Assembly: GCA_001017865.1 (NCBI GenBank)
Contig: LATQ01000001.1
Location: forward strand, 1,642,366 to 1,647,674
From: Rhodococcus sp. IITR03
GTDB lineage: Bacteria; Actinomycetota; Actinomycetes; Mycobacteriales; Mycobacteriaceae
Direction: 5' to 3'
DNA: 5,309 bases
The translations under genes were made by a program, and so were the position numbers. Position 1 is the stretch's first letter, and every line of letters begins with the position of its first letter. A model generated the notes under the pieces. The model made no database searches. It was not told the DNA's origin and saw only the letters and a program-made list of their open reading frames with translations. Below are positions 1 to 5,309 of the stretch, in pieces.

Positions 1-270
1 GGCGCGCGCTCGCGCGCCGCCGCGTCCAGCCCGGGATCGCCGAAGCACGCGATGACGTAGCCGTCGACGCCGTCGCGTTCACCCTTCTCGATCTCGGTGA
101 GGATGCCCGGCACGGCGAGTGCCTCGTCGTAGTGGCTCTCGATCGACGGAGGTCCCATCGCGGGGCTGACCGCCTCGACGCGTGTGCCGGACCTGCGACG
201 GTCCGGGCACACGCCTCGATCGTGGCGGTCATCGACACGTGGTGTTCGGGTTGACGACCTTGATGAACAT
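1..270 (-). CDS. Asp/Glu/hydantoin racemase family protein, 5' part only, frame broken twice
   Basis: Likely a cofactor-independent cytosolic racemase of the hydantoin/allantoin racemase group, which interconverts D and L forms of 5-substituted hydantoins or allantoin so that a stereospecific hydrolase can use both. Read from ATG at 270 with two missing bases restored, it begins MFIKVVNPNTT followed by VSMTATIEA, the family N-terminus, then GPPSIESHYDE and GYVIACFGDPGLDAA. The Cys in ACFGDP falls at residue 76, the position of the first catalytic Cys of characterised hydantoin racemases. About 90 residues are present; the rest, with the second catalytic Cys, lies beyond the left edge. As given, the frame breaks near 238 and again near 187-188. 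The start lies six bases after the permease stop, and the only purine-rich site (AGGAAG, 285-290) is 14 bases away, so translation may be coupled to the permease. The choice between hydantoin and allantoin is open. Confidence 0.85.
187..188. other. Apparent single-base loss in racemase gene (site 2)
   Basis: After ARTVAGP the minus-strand frame leaves the family pattern. Restoring CCC for CC at 187-188 gives AGPGTRVEAVSPAMGPPSIE, which continues in one frame to the window edge. Confidence 0.85.
238..238. other. Apparent single-base loss in racemase gene (site 1)
   Basis: On the minus strand, codons read N-P-N-T-T and then stop after two codons. Adding one C on the plus strand (CC for C at 238) gives NPNTTVSMTATIEA, the conserved racemase N-terminus. 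Confidence 0.85.
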
Positions 271-276
271 GGAGGA

Positions 277-1793
277 TCAGCCTGCTTCCTGTGCGACCCG
301 GTCGGGGAGACGGACTGCGAGGCGGGTACGGGTCGCGAGCAGGTGGTAGACGACGAAGCCGAGACCGCAGCCGATGAACCAGCTGTACTGGGCGGCGGTT
401 CCCATGCCGGGAGCATCGTTGAACAGCACGGGGATCATCGCGATCACGGCGCCGACGACGGTCGCGATCACCGCGGCCGGGTTGTAGCCCTTGCGGTAGA
501 AGTACGCACCCTTCTCCGACATCGTGAACAGGTCGTCGACGATCACCTTCTGCTTGCGCACGAGGTAGTAGTCGGCGATGAGGATGCCGAACAGCGGACC
601 GATGAACGCGCCCAGGGTTTCCAGGGTGTAGTGGATGACCTCGGGGTTGTTGTACAGATTCCACGGGGTGATGAGCACCGAGCCCACCGCGGCGATCATG
701 CCGCCGGCGCGCCAGCTGATCTTCTGCGGGCTGACGTTCGAGAAGTCGAAGGCCGGCGAGATGAAGTTCGCGACGATGTTGATGCCGATCGTGGCGATGG
801 CGAAGGTCAGCGCGCCGAGCACGATCGCGAAGGTCGAATCGATGCGGGCGACGGTCTCGACGGGTCGGTGATCAACTCGCCGTAGACGGGCAGCGTGAGC
901 GACGCGGTGATCACCACGAGCAGCGAGAAGACCAGGAAGTTCACCGGCAGACCGAGGAAGTTGCCCTTCTTGACGGCGGCGTAGGACTTCCCGTACCGGG
1001 AGAAGTCGCCGAAGTTGAGCATCGGGCCGGAGAAGTACGAGACCACCAGGGCGATCGCGCCGAGCATGACCGGCACCGACGACCATCCGGTGTGCGTGAC
1101 CTCGCCGAGGGTCAGATCGATCGCACTCCACCCGGCCTGGGAGATCAGGTAACCGCACAGCAGGAACATCACGACGTAGACGGCAGGGCCGCAGAAGTCG
1201 ATGAACCGTCGGATCGACTCCATGCCGCGCCAGAACACGCAGGCCTGCAGCACCCAGAGCGTCAGGAAGCTGACCCATCCGAGTGCGGACAGGCCGGCGA
1301 ATCCGTAGTCCTCGACCACCGCGTACGGCGCGAGCGAGGGGAACAGCTTGATCAGTACCACGTCCAGTGCTGCCGAGGCGAGGAAGGTCTGGATCCCGTA
1401 CCACGCCACCGCGATCAGGCCGCGGATGATCGCGGGGATGTTCGCGCCGAGAACGCCGAAGACGCTGCGGCAGATCACCGGATAGGGCACGCCCGTGACC
1501 TGGCTGGGTTTGGCGACGAGATTGCAGAAGAAGTAGACGATCGTGATGCCCACGAGCAGGGCCACGAGGACCTGCCAGCTGGCCAGACCGAGAGCGAACA
1601 GGCTGCCTGCGGTGACGTACCCACCCACGCTGTGGACGTCGGACATCCAGAACGCGAAGATGTTGTACGAGCCCCACCGCTGGTTCTTCAGCGGGGCGAG
1701 GTCGTCGTTGGTCAACCGCGGGTCGTATCCGGTCGTGGGCGGCGGGGGTGCGGTGGGGACGCTACCGGCGCTCGGTGTCAGCACTTCGGTCAT
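277..1793 (-). CDS. NCS1 family nucleobase/hydantoin/allantoin-type permease (one frameshift)
   Basis: A cytoplasmic-membrane cation symporter of the nucleobase:cation symporter-1 family (Mhp1 and PucI relatives), importing a purine-derived or hydantoin-like ring compound. With one base restored near 861 the protein is 505 residues, normal for NCS1. Visible family features are LKNQRWGSYNIFAFW at about residues 35-49, many hydrophobic helices, AWYGIQTFLAS around 130-140 and, after the break, NFISPAFDF, ITPWNLYNN and IADYYLVRKQK. W131 and Q135 align with the substrate-stacking Trp117 and Gln121 of Mhp1, and the Asn of NFISPAF with Asn318. The second Mhp1 stacking Trp (220) seems to be Phe or another residue here, by eye. 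The N-terminus carries a Pro-rich cytosolic tail. The start is supported by AGGAG at 1799-1803. The gene follows gntR and precedes the racemase on the same strand, which favours hydantoin or allantoin over simple nucleobases. The last restored residues are DRVAQEAG. Confidence 0.93.
861..861. other. Apparent single-base loss in permease gene
   Basis: Minus-strand codons read GELITDP and then switch to an Arg/Ser-rich junk frame that stops at 807. Restoring CC for C at 861 gives GELITDPVETVARIDSTF and then the remaining permease helices in one frame down to 277. Confidence 0.93.
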
Positions 1794-1929
1794 GCCTGCT
1801 CCTGTGCGAGGGGGAGCCGCCCGTGCCCCGGTGCGAGGCCGGTGGGCGGAGTCGAATCGATCGACGGAACATCAACGGCAGTGGTGAATTCCGATGTGCA
1901 GACCGTAACGGGGCGATATTGCCGGAGAG
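1794..1929 (-). promoter_or_regulatory. gntR-permease gap, probable promoter/operator region
   Basis: This 136-bp gap is the only large space within the cassette and probably carries the permease promoter and a regulator site. Visible structures are GTCGA-N5-TCGAC at 1851-1865 with ATCGAT in its centre, a near-palindrome GGCGATATTGCC at 1912-1923, and GTAAC-N19-GTTAC from 1905 to 1933 that runs over the gntR stop codon and could instead be a weak terminator stem. No convincing -35/-10 pair was found. Which element the GntR protein binds, if any, is unknown. Confidence 0.4.
1799..1803 (-). promoter_or_regulatory. Ribosome binding site of the permease
   Basis: AGGAG on the minus strand, five bases before ATG 1793-1791. 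It supports this start and the Pro-rich N-terminus. Confidence 0.75.
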
Positions 1930-2652
1930 TTACCCGAAATGTATATCTTCGGCGGGAAGCAGGCCGGATTCGGCGGTGAGGCCGGAGATGGCGACGTCGA
2001 GATGCCGGTTGTGGTGTTCGGACGCCGCGAGCAGCGCGTCGGTGTCGCGCGCCAGGAAAGCGGTGAGCATCGCCTCGTGCTCGCGATGGAGTTCGGCGCG
2101 CTCGGAATCGCTCACGTGCACCATCGGCTGCACGGGTTCGGTGATGTTCCAGGCATATTCGAGCATGTGCAGCAGGCGGTGCATGCGGGACGGCCTGGTG
2201 AGGGCCATGTGGAAGACGCGGCTCTCGCGGTGATAGCCACGCGAGTCTCCTTCCTGCACAGCGCATTCGAGAAGTCGATGCGACTCCTCGACGCGCCGGT
2301 CGTCCTCCTCGGTGGCGTTGCGCACGGCCGCCGCGAGCGACGCCGATTCGAGAGTCTCACGGACGAGGTACATCTCGCGCAGCTCCGCGATCGTCAGCTG
2401 GGCGACGATGTATCCGTGGTTCTGCCGGTGGGTCACGAGGCCTTCGCCGATGAGGGTCTTGAGTGCCTCCCGAACCGGGATGCGGCTCACCCCGAACAAC
2501 TCCGCGACCTCCCCGACGGGGATCGGTGTGCCCGGGGGTGCGGCTCCGGAGAGGAAGGCGCGGCGCAGCTCCTCGAGGATCACGTCCTGCGGGCGGCCCG
2601 GTACGTCGACGCGCAGCTCGTCCAGCAACGCGGATCTACGGCGTGGTGCCAC
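1930..2652 (-). CDS. GntR family (FadR/FCD-type) transcriptional regulator
   Basis: A cytosolic DNA-binding regulator, probably a ligand-controlled repressor of the adjacent permease-racemase cassette. From GTG at 2652 it is 240 residues, usual for the FadR subfamily. Residues about 20-87 form the winged helix (VGEVAELFGVSRIPVREALK, then GLV and NHGYIV); residues about 92-220 form the helical FCD ligand domain (LREMYLVRETLE, FHMAL, EHEAMLTAFLARD, EHHNRHL). His148, His192 and His214 match the usual FCD metal ligands, but the Asp of the DxxFH motif is Ser144. An upstream in-frame GTG at 2673 would add seven residues; I prefer 2652 because AAGGAGG (2661-2667) sits eight bases before it, whereas nothing comparable precedes 2673. 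This is the only complete gene in the window with an uninterrupted frame. Its last codons are AT-rich and include a rare ATA. The effector is unknown; a hydantoin, allantoin or a breakdown product is my inference from the neighbours. Confidence 0.94.
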   Translation of the reverse strand: MAPRRRSALLDELRVDVPGRPQDVILEELRRAFLSGAAPPGTPIPVGEVAELFGVSRIPVREALKTLIGEGLVTHRQNHGYIVAQLTIAELREMYLVRETLESASLAAAVRNATEEDDRRVEESHRLLECAVQEGDSRGYHRESRVFHMALTRPSRMHRLLHMLEYAWNITEPVQPMVHVSDSERAELHREHEAMLTAFLARDTDALLAASEHHNRHLDVAISGLTAESGLLPAEDIHFG

Positions 2653-2753
2653 GACCGGGTCCTCCTTCGTCACCGGAATGCGAGTGCTCGACTCCGCGAA
2701 GGTAGACCCGTCGTGTTACGTCCTCGTCTCCGCCGTGTGACAGGGATGCGCCC
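2653..2753 (-). promoter_or_regulatory. Gap between sigma-like gene and gntR
   Basis: About 100 bp holding the gntR leader. A short inverted repeat GAGT-N5-ACTC lies at 2682-2694 and could be an autoregulatory site. No clear terminator for the sigma-like gene and no convincing promoter boxes are visible, so read-through from the upstream gene is possible. Confidence 0.3.
2661..2667 (-). promoter_or_regulatory. Strong Shine-Dalgarno deciding the gntR start
   Basis: AAGGAGG on the minus strand, eight bases before GTG 2652-2650. It would lie inside the coding sequence if the upstream GTG at 2673 were used, so it argues for the shorter protein. Confidence 0.75.
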
Positions 2754-3927
2754 TCACGCGCCGCCGCGCGGAGGGAAGGTCGGCAGCGTCGGCATCGGCC
2801 GCGCATGGTGGGCGTACCCGTGGTGGGGCGAGGCGTCCCCGTGTTCGGCGCGTCGCTCTCCTCGGTGTCCCGGCTGGGGCGGTCCTCGTCCGGCTCGGTG
2901 TCGCGTCCCGGCCCACCGCGCCTGGTGAAACCACCGGGGGTCGACGTCGCCGTGGTGGTGGGGGCGGCGGTGGTTTCCGCATCCGGCTCGGCGGTCGGTG
3001 CCGAGGTGGTGGTCACCACCGGTGCCTCGACCTCGGGTTCCTCCGTCGTCGTCTCCGCGGCTCGGTGGTCGTGGTCTCGGTCGTCGCTGCGGTCGTGGTC
3101 GTCGCGACCGGCGACCCCATGTCGAGTGTCGGCTCGGCGGCAGGACGCAGGACCTGCCGCTCGACGGGCTCGGCCTGCGGGAACACGAACAACGCGCCGA
3201 CACCCAGCACCGCGAACACCGCCACCGATGCCGCGATGACGGGAACGGTGCGCTTCGTCCGGCGATCGCGACGGGGGAAGCCCTCCCGGTCCAGCGGTTC
3301 GAGACGGCGCCCGAGATCGATCAGTTCCGCCTCCGAGGGCTGCACCGCGAGCAGCCGTCCCCGCAGGTGCGCGGGTAGGGGAGTGAACGGGAGAAGCGAG
3401 AACGTTCCGAGAGCGTTCGGCACCCGGGGCACCGCACGGTCGACGAAGTCCTGCGCATGGGCGAGGACACGTCCGTCGCCGGCGGAGCCGAGCATTGCCT
3501 CGATCTCGTGGGACGAGAAGTGATGCCGGACCGTGAGGTCGACGACCTCGCGGGCGGTGCCGTCGAGCAGGTGGACCGCCTCACGGACGTCGAGCACCTC
3601 GGAGGCGGCCTGATAGGCGGGGTCGGCCGCGGGGAGGTATTCGAGGGCGGAGCCGGTGCGCTCGAGCACACGGATACATTCGGCGCGGACCACGGCGTAG
3701 AGCCAGGCCCGCAGGAGGCTCTCGTCGCGCAGCGAACGGATCCGCGCGCTCGCCGTCCAGACCGCGTCGTACACCACGTCCGAGGCCGACGACACGGCGA
3801 CGAAGCCGCACGCGTACGCGTACAGGCCGGGGGCGAAACGATCGAAGACCGCTGCCGTGGCGTCCGGCTCCCCGTTCCGCAACGCTGCGGCGAGTTCGCG
3901 GTCCGGACGTCCGGGGTGGTGCCCCAT
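2754..3927 (-). CDS. ECF/sigma-70-like protein with membrane helix and Thr/Pro-rich tail (tail frame broken)
   Basis: Predicted sigma factor of the ECF type tethered to the membrane. Residues about 24-92 resemble sigma region 2 (AVFDRFAPGLYAYA, RAWLYAVVRAECIRVLER) and about 112-150 region 4 (REAVHLLDGTAREVVDLTVR, SSHEIEAMLG). A linker with LLPFTPLPAHLRGRLLA leads to a basic stretch (RRDRRTKR) and one hydrophobic helix at about 227-249, so the N-terminus should be cytosolic and the tail outside. In the uncorrected sequence the frame ends at 3013 with an improbable Arg-rich tail. Restoring one base near 3059-3060 gives a Thr/Glu/Pro-rich tail (ETTTEEPEVEAPVVTTTSAP), and another near 2797-2800 leads to PMPTLPTFPPRGGA and a stop at 2754, 391 residues in all. 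The tail is lower confidence. I chose ATG 3927 because GGGAGG (3936-3941) precedes it; ATG 3951 has no ribosome site. No separate anti-sigma gene is adjacent. An alternative is a sigma-like regulator that no longer binds polymerase. Confidence 0.8.
2797..2800. other. Possible single-base loss in tail of sigma-like gene
   Basis: Upstream the P/T-rich frame reads NTGTPRPTTGTPTM; below this point its codons lose the G/C third-position bias and would run into gntR. One extra base in GGCC moves to the frame ending PMPTLPTFPPRGGA-stop at 2754, which keeps the bias. This is the least certain of the six sites. Confidence 0.5.
3059..3060. other. Probable single-base loss in tail of sigma-like gene
   Basis: After TTETTTTEP the given frame becomes RRRRRRNPRSRHRW and stops at 3013. 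Restoring GGG for GG yields an acidic Thr/Pro tail continuous in composition with the residues before it. Confidence 0.75.
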
Positions 3928-4092
3928 CGATGGAACCTCCCTGTCGTGCATGCGCCCCCGCGCGCCTGCGGTCGTGAGTTCCGGGGAAGTCTACGAGCAG
4001 GTGCGCCCCACGGCGAGGACGCGATCCATCGGGCCCGTCGACGCCGGAAACAGGGGTGTCGCCACGCGGCGCGCGTCCGTAGGGTGGCGGGC
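3928..4092. promoter_or_regulatory. Divergent intergenic region, sigma-like gene versus dehydrogenase
   Basis: About 165 bp that must hold the promoters of both outward-facing genes. GGAAC-like elements occur on both strands (GGAAAC at 4046-4051 plus; GGAAC on the minus strand near 3978-3982) as in ECF -35 boxes, but neither has a CGTC-type -10 at the usual 16-17 base distance. No other structure stands out. Confidence 0.4.
3936..3941 (-). promoter_or_regulatory. Ribosome binding site of the sigma-like gene
   Basis: GGGAGG on the minus strand, eight bases before ATG 3927-3925. It sets the start 24 bases inside the longest open frame. Confidence 0.65.
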
Positions 4093-4979
4093 ATGGGGTG
4101 GACCACGAACGATATTCCGGATCTGTCGGGACGCACGATGGTCGTGACGGGGGCCAACAGCGGACTCGGTGCGGAGACCGCCCGGGCGCTGGCGCGGGCC
4201 GGTGCCGAGGTGGTGCTCGCCTGCCGCGATGTCGCCAAGGGTGAGGCGGTCGCGGCCGACCTCGGCGACCGCGCGACCGTGCGCCGTCTGGACCTGGCGG
4301 ATCTCTCGTCGATCCGTGCGTTCGCCGACGAGGCGCGTGCCCGGCACGAGCGTATCGACGTCCTGGTCAACAACGCCGGTGTCATGGCGGTGCCGCTGCG
4401 GCGGACGGCCGACGGTTTCGAGATGCAGATCGGGACCAATCACTTCGGCCACTTCGCCCTCACCGGGTTGCTGCTCGACCGCATCACCGACCGGGTGGTG
4501 ACGGTCAGCAGCACGATGCACCGCATCGGCAGCATCGATCTCGACGACATCGACTGGGAACGTCGCCGCTACGAACGGTGGCTCGCCTACGGGCAGTCGA
4601 AGCTGGCGAACCTGTTGTTCGCGTACGAACTGCAGCGGCGCCTCAGCGCCGCCGGATCGAGCGTGAGTTCGCTTGCTGCACATCCGGGTTATTCGTCGAC
4701 GAATCTGCAGTACCGCAGCGAGTCCTGGCACGGAAGATCGTCGAACTCGTCACCCCCATCATCGGGCAGTCCCCGCAGCAGGGCGCACTCCCGACTCTTT
4801 ACGCGGCGACCTCGCCGGAGGCGGAACCGGGCGGCTACTACGGGCCGGATTCCTTCTTCGAGATGCGCGGCCGGCCGAAGCGGGTGCAGTCCACCTCGCG
4901 GTCACGCGACGAGATCCTGGCGCGGAGGTTGTGGGAACTGTCCGAGCGGCTGTGCTCCGTCGAGTACTCGATGCCCTAG
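4093..4979 (+). CDS. Short-chain dehydrogenase/reductase (SDR), one frameshift
   Basis: A cytosolic NAD(P)-dependent oxidoreductase of the classical SDR fold, in the retinol-dehydrogenase/WWOX-like group common in actinobacteria; the substrate is not predictable. With one base restored near 4722-4726 it is 295 residues. Seen in order: the nucleotide-binding TGANSGLG at 19-26, the adenine-pocket region RRLDLADL at about 64-71, NNAG at 93-96, the catalytic Ser in VTVSS at 139-140, YGQSK with Tyr166 and Lys170, and HPGYSSTNLQ at about 197-206. The restored C-terminal part reads ARKIVELVTPIIGQSPQQGA, then LPTLYAATSPEAEPGGYYGP and FEMRGRPKR, typical of this group. Arg45 in ACRD after the second strand suggests NADP(H) preference, an inference. 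The start has a weak site AGGGTGG at 4081-4087. The gene is monocistronic, divergent from the sigma-like gene and convergent with the helicase-like gene. Confidence 0.93.
4722..4726. other. Apparent single-base loss in dehydrogenase gene
   Basis: After LQYRSE the given frame turns Ser/Arg-rich and loses family similarity. One extra base (GG for G, or CCC for CC) gives YRSE-S/V-LARKIVELV and stays open to the TAG at 4977-4979. Confidence 0.92.
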
Positions 4980-4997
4980 AGCGTCGATGCCGTAGAT

Positions 4998-5029
4998 CCT
5001 GCAGTCCTGCAGGGCTGCAGGGCTGCAGT
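4998..5029. terminator. Four CTGCAG units at 8-bp spacing between convergent genes; possible bidirectional terminator
   Basis: CTGCAG occurs at 4999, 5007, 5015 and 5023, so four near-identical 8-bp units run head to tail. As each hexamer is its own reverse complement, units can pair: CCTGCAG (5006-5012) with CTGCAGG (5015-5021) is a perfect 7-bp arm pair. The block sits in the 52-bp gap between the dehydrogenase stop and the helicase-like stop, the expected place for a shared terminator. No T-run follows, as is common in actinobacteria. The terminator role is inferred; the repeat is directly seen. Confidence 0.5.
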
Positions 5030-5031
5030 TC

Positions 5032-5309
5032 TCAGGTCAGGGTGAACGAGACCGGCGGCAGATCGTCGCGCCGGCACAGTCCGGTCTGATCCACGAGGTC
5101 GAGGGTGCGCAGATAACGCCGGACCAGATCGCCTGCCGAGAGCCCCGCATCCGATGCGGTGCGCAGGGCGGCGGCGAGTCCGTCCCCGCGTGCCCAGCGG
5201 TGGATCGCGGCGACGGCGATCGGATCCGGATCCGGCCCCACTTCCAGGCCGAGACGCTCTTCGCGTCCGGCGAGTTCGCTCCACAGCATGAGGTGGCGCG
5301 CAACGCCTC
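5032..5309 (-). CDS. C-terminal end of a Ski2/HelY-like DEAD/DEAH helicase (partial)
   Basis: About 92 C-terminal residues; the gene enters from the right edge, so the helicase motor is not visible. The stretch GVARHLMLWSELAGREERLG, then PDPDPIAVAAIHRWARGD and LSAGDLVRRYLRTLDLVDQ, follows the pattern of the DSHCT domain at the end of Ski2/HelY-type helicases, where a WARG motif precedes an AGDFVR helix and an LDLLDQ segment. In such proteins this helical domain follows the ATPase core and helps nucleic-acid handling; the role here is inferred. The end (GLCRRDDLPPVSFTLT) is unlike the usual final helix of the family and is shorter by roughly 20-25 residues, so either this is a divergent member or another base is missing near 5080-5095. 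The open frame to the right edge shows the internal ATG at 5289 is not the start. The assignment is from a short match by memory, hence moderate confidence. Confidence 0.6.
   Translation of the reverse strand, partial: GVARHLMLWSELAGREERLGLEVGPDPDPIAVAAIHRWARGDGLAAALRTASDAGLSAGDLVRRYLRTLDLVDQTGLCRRDDLPPVSFTLT

Noticed and set aside
845..875. Programmed ribosomal frameshifting in the permease
   Set aside because: There is no slippery heptamer or following stem, and no family precedent. The same one-base defect recurs in unrelated genes nearby.
1092..1979. Plus-strand open frame antisense to the permease
   Set aside because: Its product is His/Asp/Arg-rich and low in hydrophobic residues, the usual mirror of a membrane protein gene; it has no recognisable domain.
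1939..2928. Long plus-strand open frame antisense to gntR
   Set aside because: It mirrors the codon bias of the minus-strand regulator, has no family motif, and runs past the gntR start into unrelated sequence. Long antisense frames are expected in GC-rich DNA.
4046..4079. ECF-type promoter GGAAAC ... CGTCC upstream of the dehydrogenase
   Set aside because: The boxes are about 22 bases apart, well over the usual 16-17, so autoregulation by the sigma-like gene is not supported from this sequence.
3321..4439. Minus-strand open frame across the divergent region and into the dehydrogenase
   Set aside because: It is Arg/Ser-rich, overlaps two well-supported genes in other frames, and covers an intergenic region.
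5217..5238. GGATCCGGATCC direct repeat
   Set aside because: It simply encodes the DPDP residues of the helicase-like protein and shows no wider repeat.
1..5309. tRNA, rRNA, CRISPR array, insertion sequence or prophage attachment site
   Set aside because: I saw no clover-leaf, spaced repeat array, transposase motif or terminal inverted repeats on either strand.

Overview
This is a GC-rich actinobacterial chromosomal window. Codon use and the protein sequences suggest Rhodococcus or a close mycolic-acid actinomycete; this is my inference, since no taxonomic marker gene is present. There are six genes. Two are cut by the window edges, and only one complete gene (gntR) has an uninterrupted frame.

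Left part, all on the minus strand and transcribed right to left: a GntR/FadR-type regulator (1930-2652), an NCS1 nucleobase/hydantoin/allantoin-type permease (277-1793), and six bases further on the N-terminal third of an Asp/Glu/hydantoin-family racemase (1-270). This is a typical regulator-importer-racemase cassette for taking up and using hydantoins or allantoin. The substrate cannot be fixed from the sequence.

Middle: upstream of gntR on the same strand lies a sigma-70/ECF-like protein (2754-3927). It has a single membrane helix after the sigma regions and a long Thr/Pro/Glu-rich tail, so it is predicted to be a membrane-tethered sigma factor. A divergent intergenic region of about 165 bp separates it from a plus-strand short-chain dehydrogenase (4093-4979).

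Right part: the dehydrogenase converges on the C-terminal end of a gene that looks like an actinobacterial Ski2/HelY-type helicase (5032-5309, minus strand). Between the two stop codons sits a striking block of four CTGCAG hexamers spaced exactly 8 bp apart, able to fold as a hairpin on either strand.

The most important point for a user is that at least four, probably six, single-base losses in short G/C runs break the frames of four genes (two in the racemase, one in the permease, two in the sigma-like tail, one in the dehydrogenase). In the racemase, permease and dehydrogenase, restoring one base per site gives family-typical proteins with all expected motifs. In the sigma-like tail the restored frame is supported only by composition and codon bias. 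This looks like systematic homopolymer undercalling in the source sequence rather than real gene decay. Coordinates below span the restored genes.
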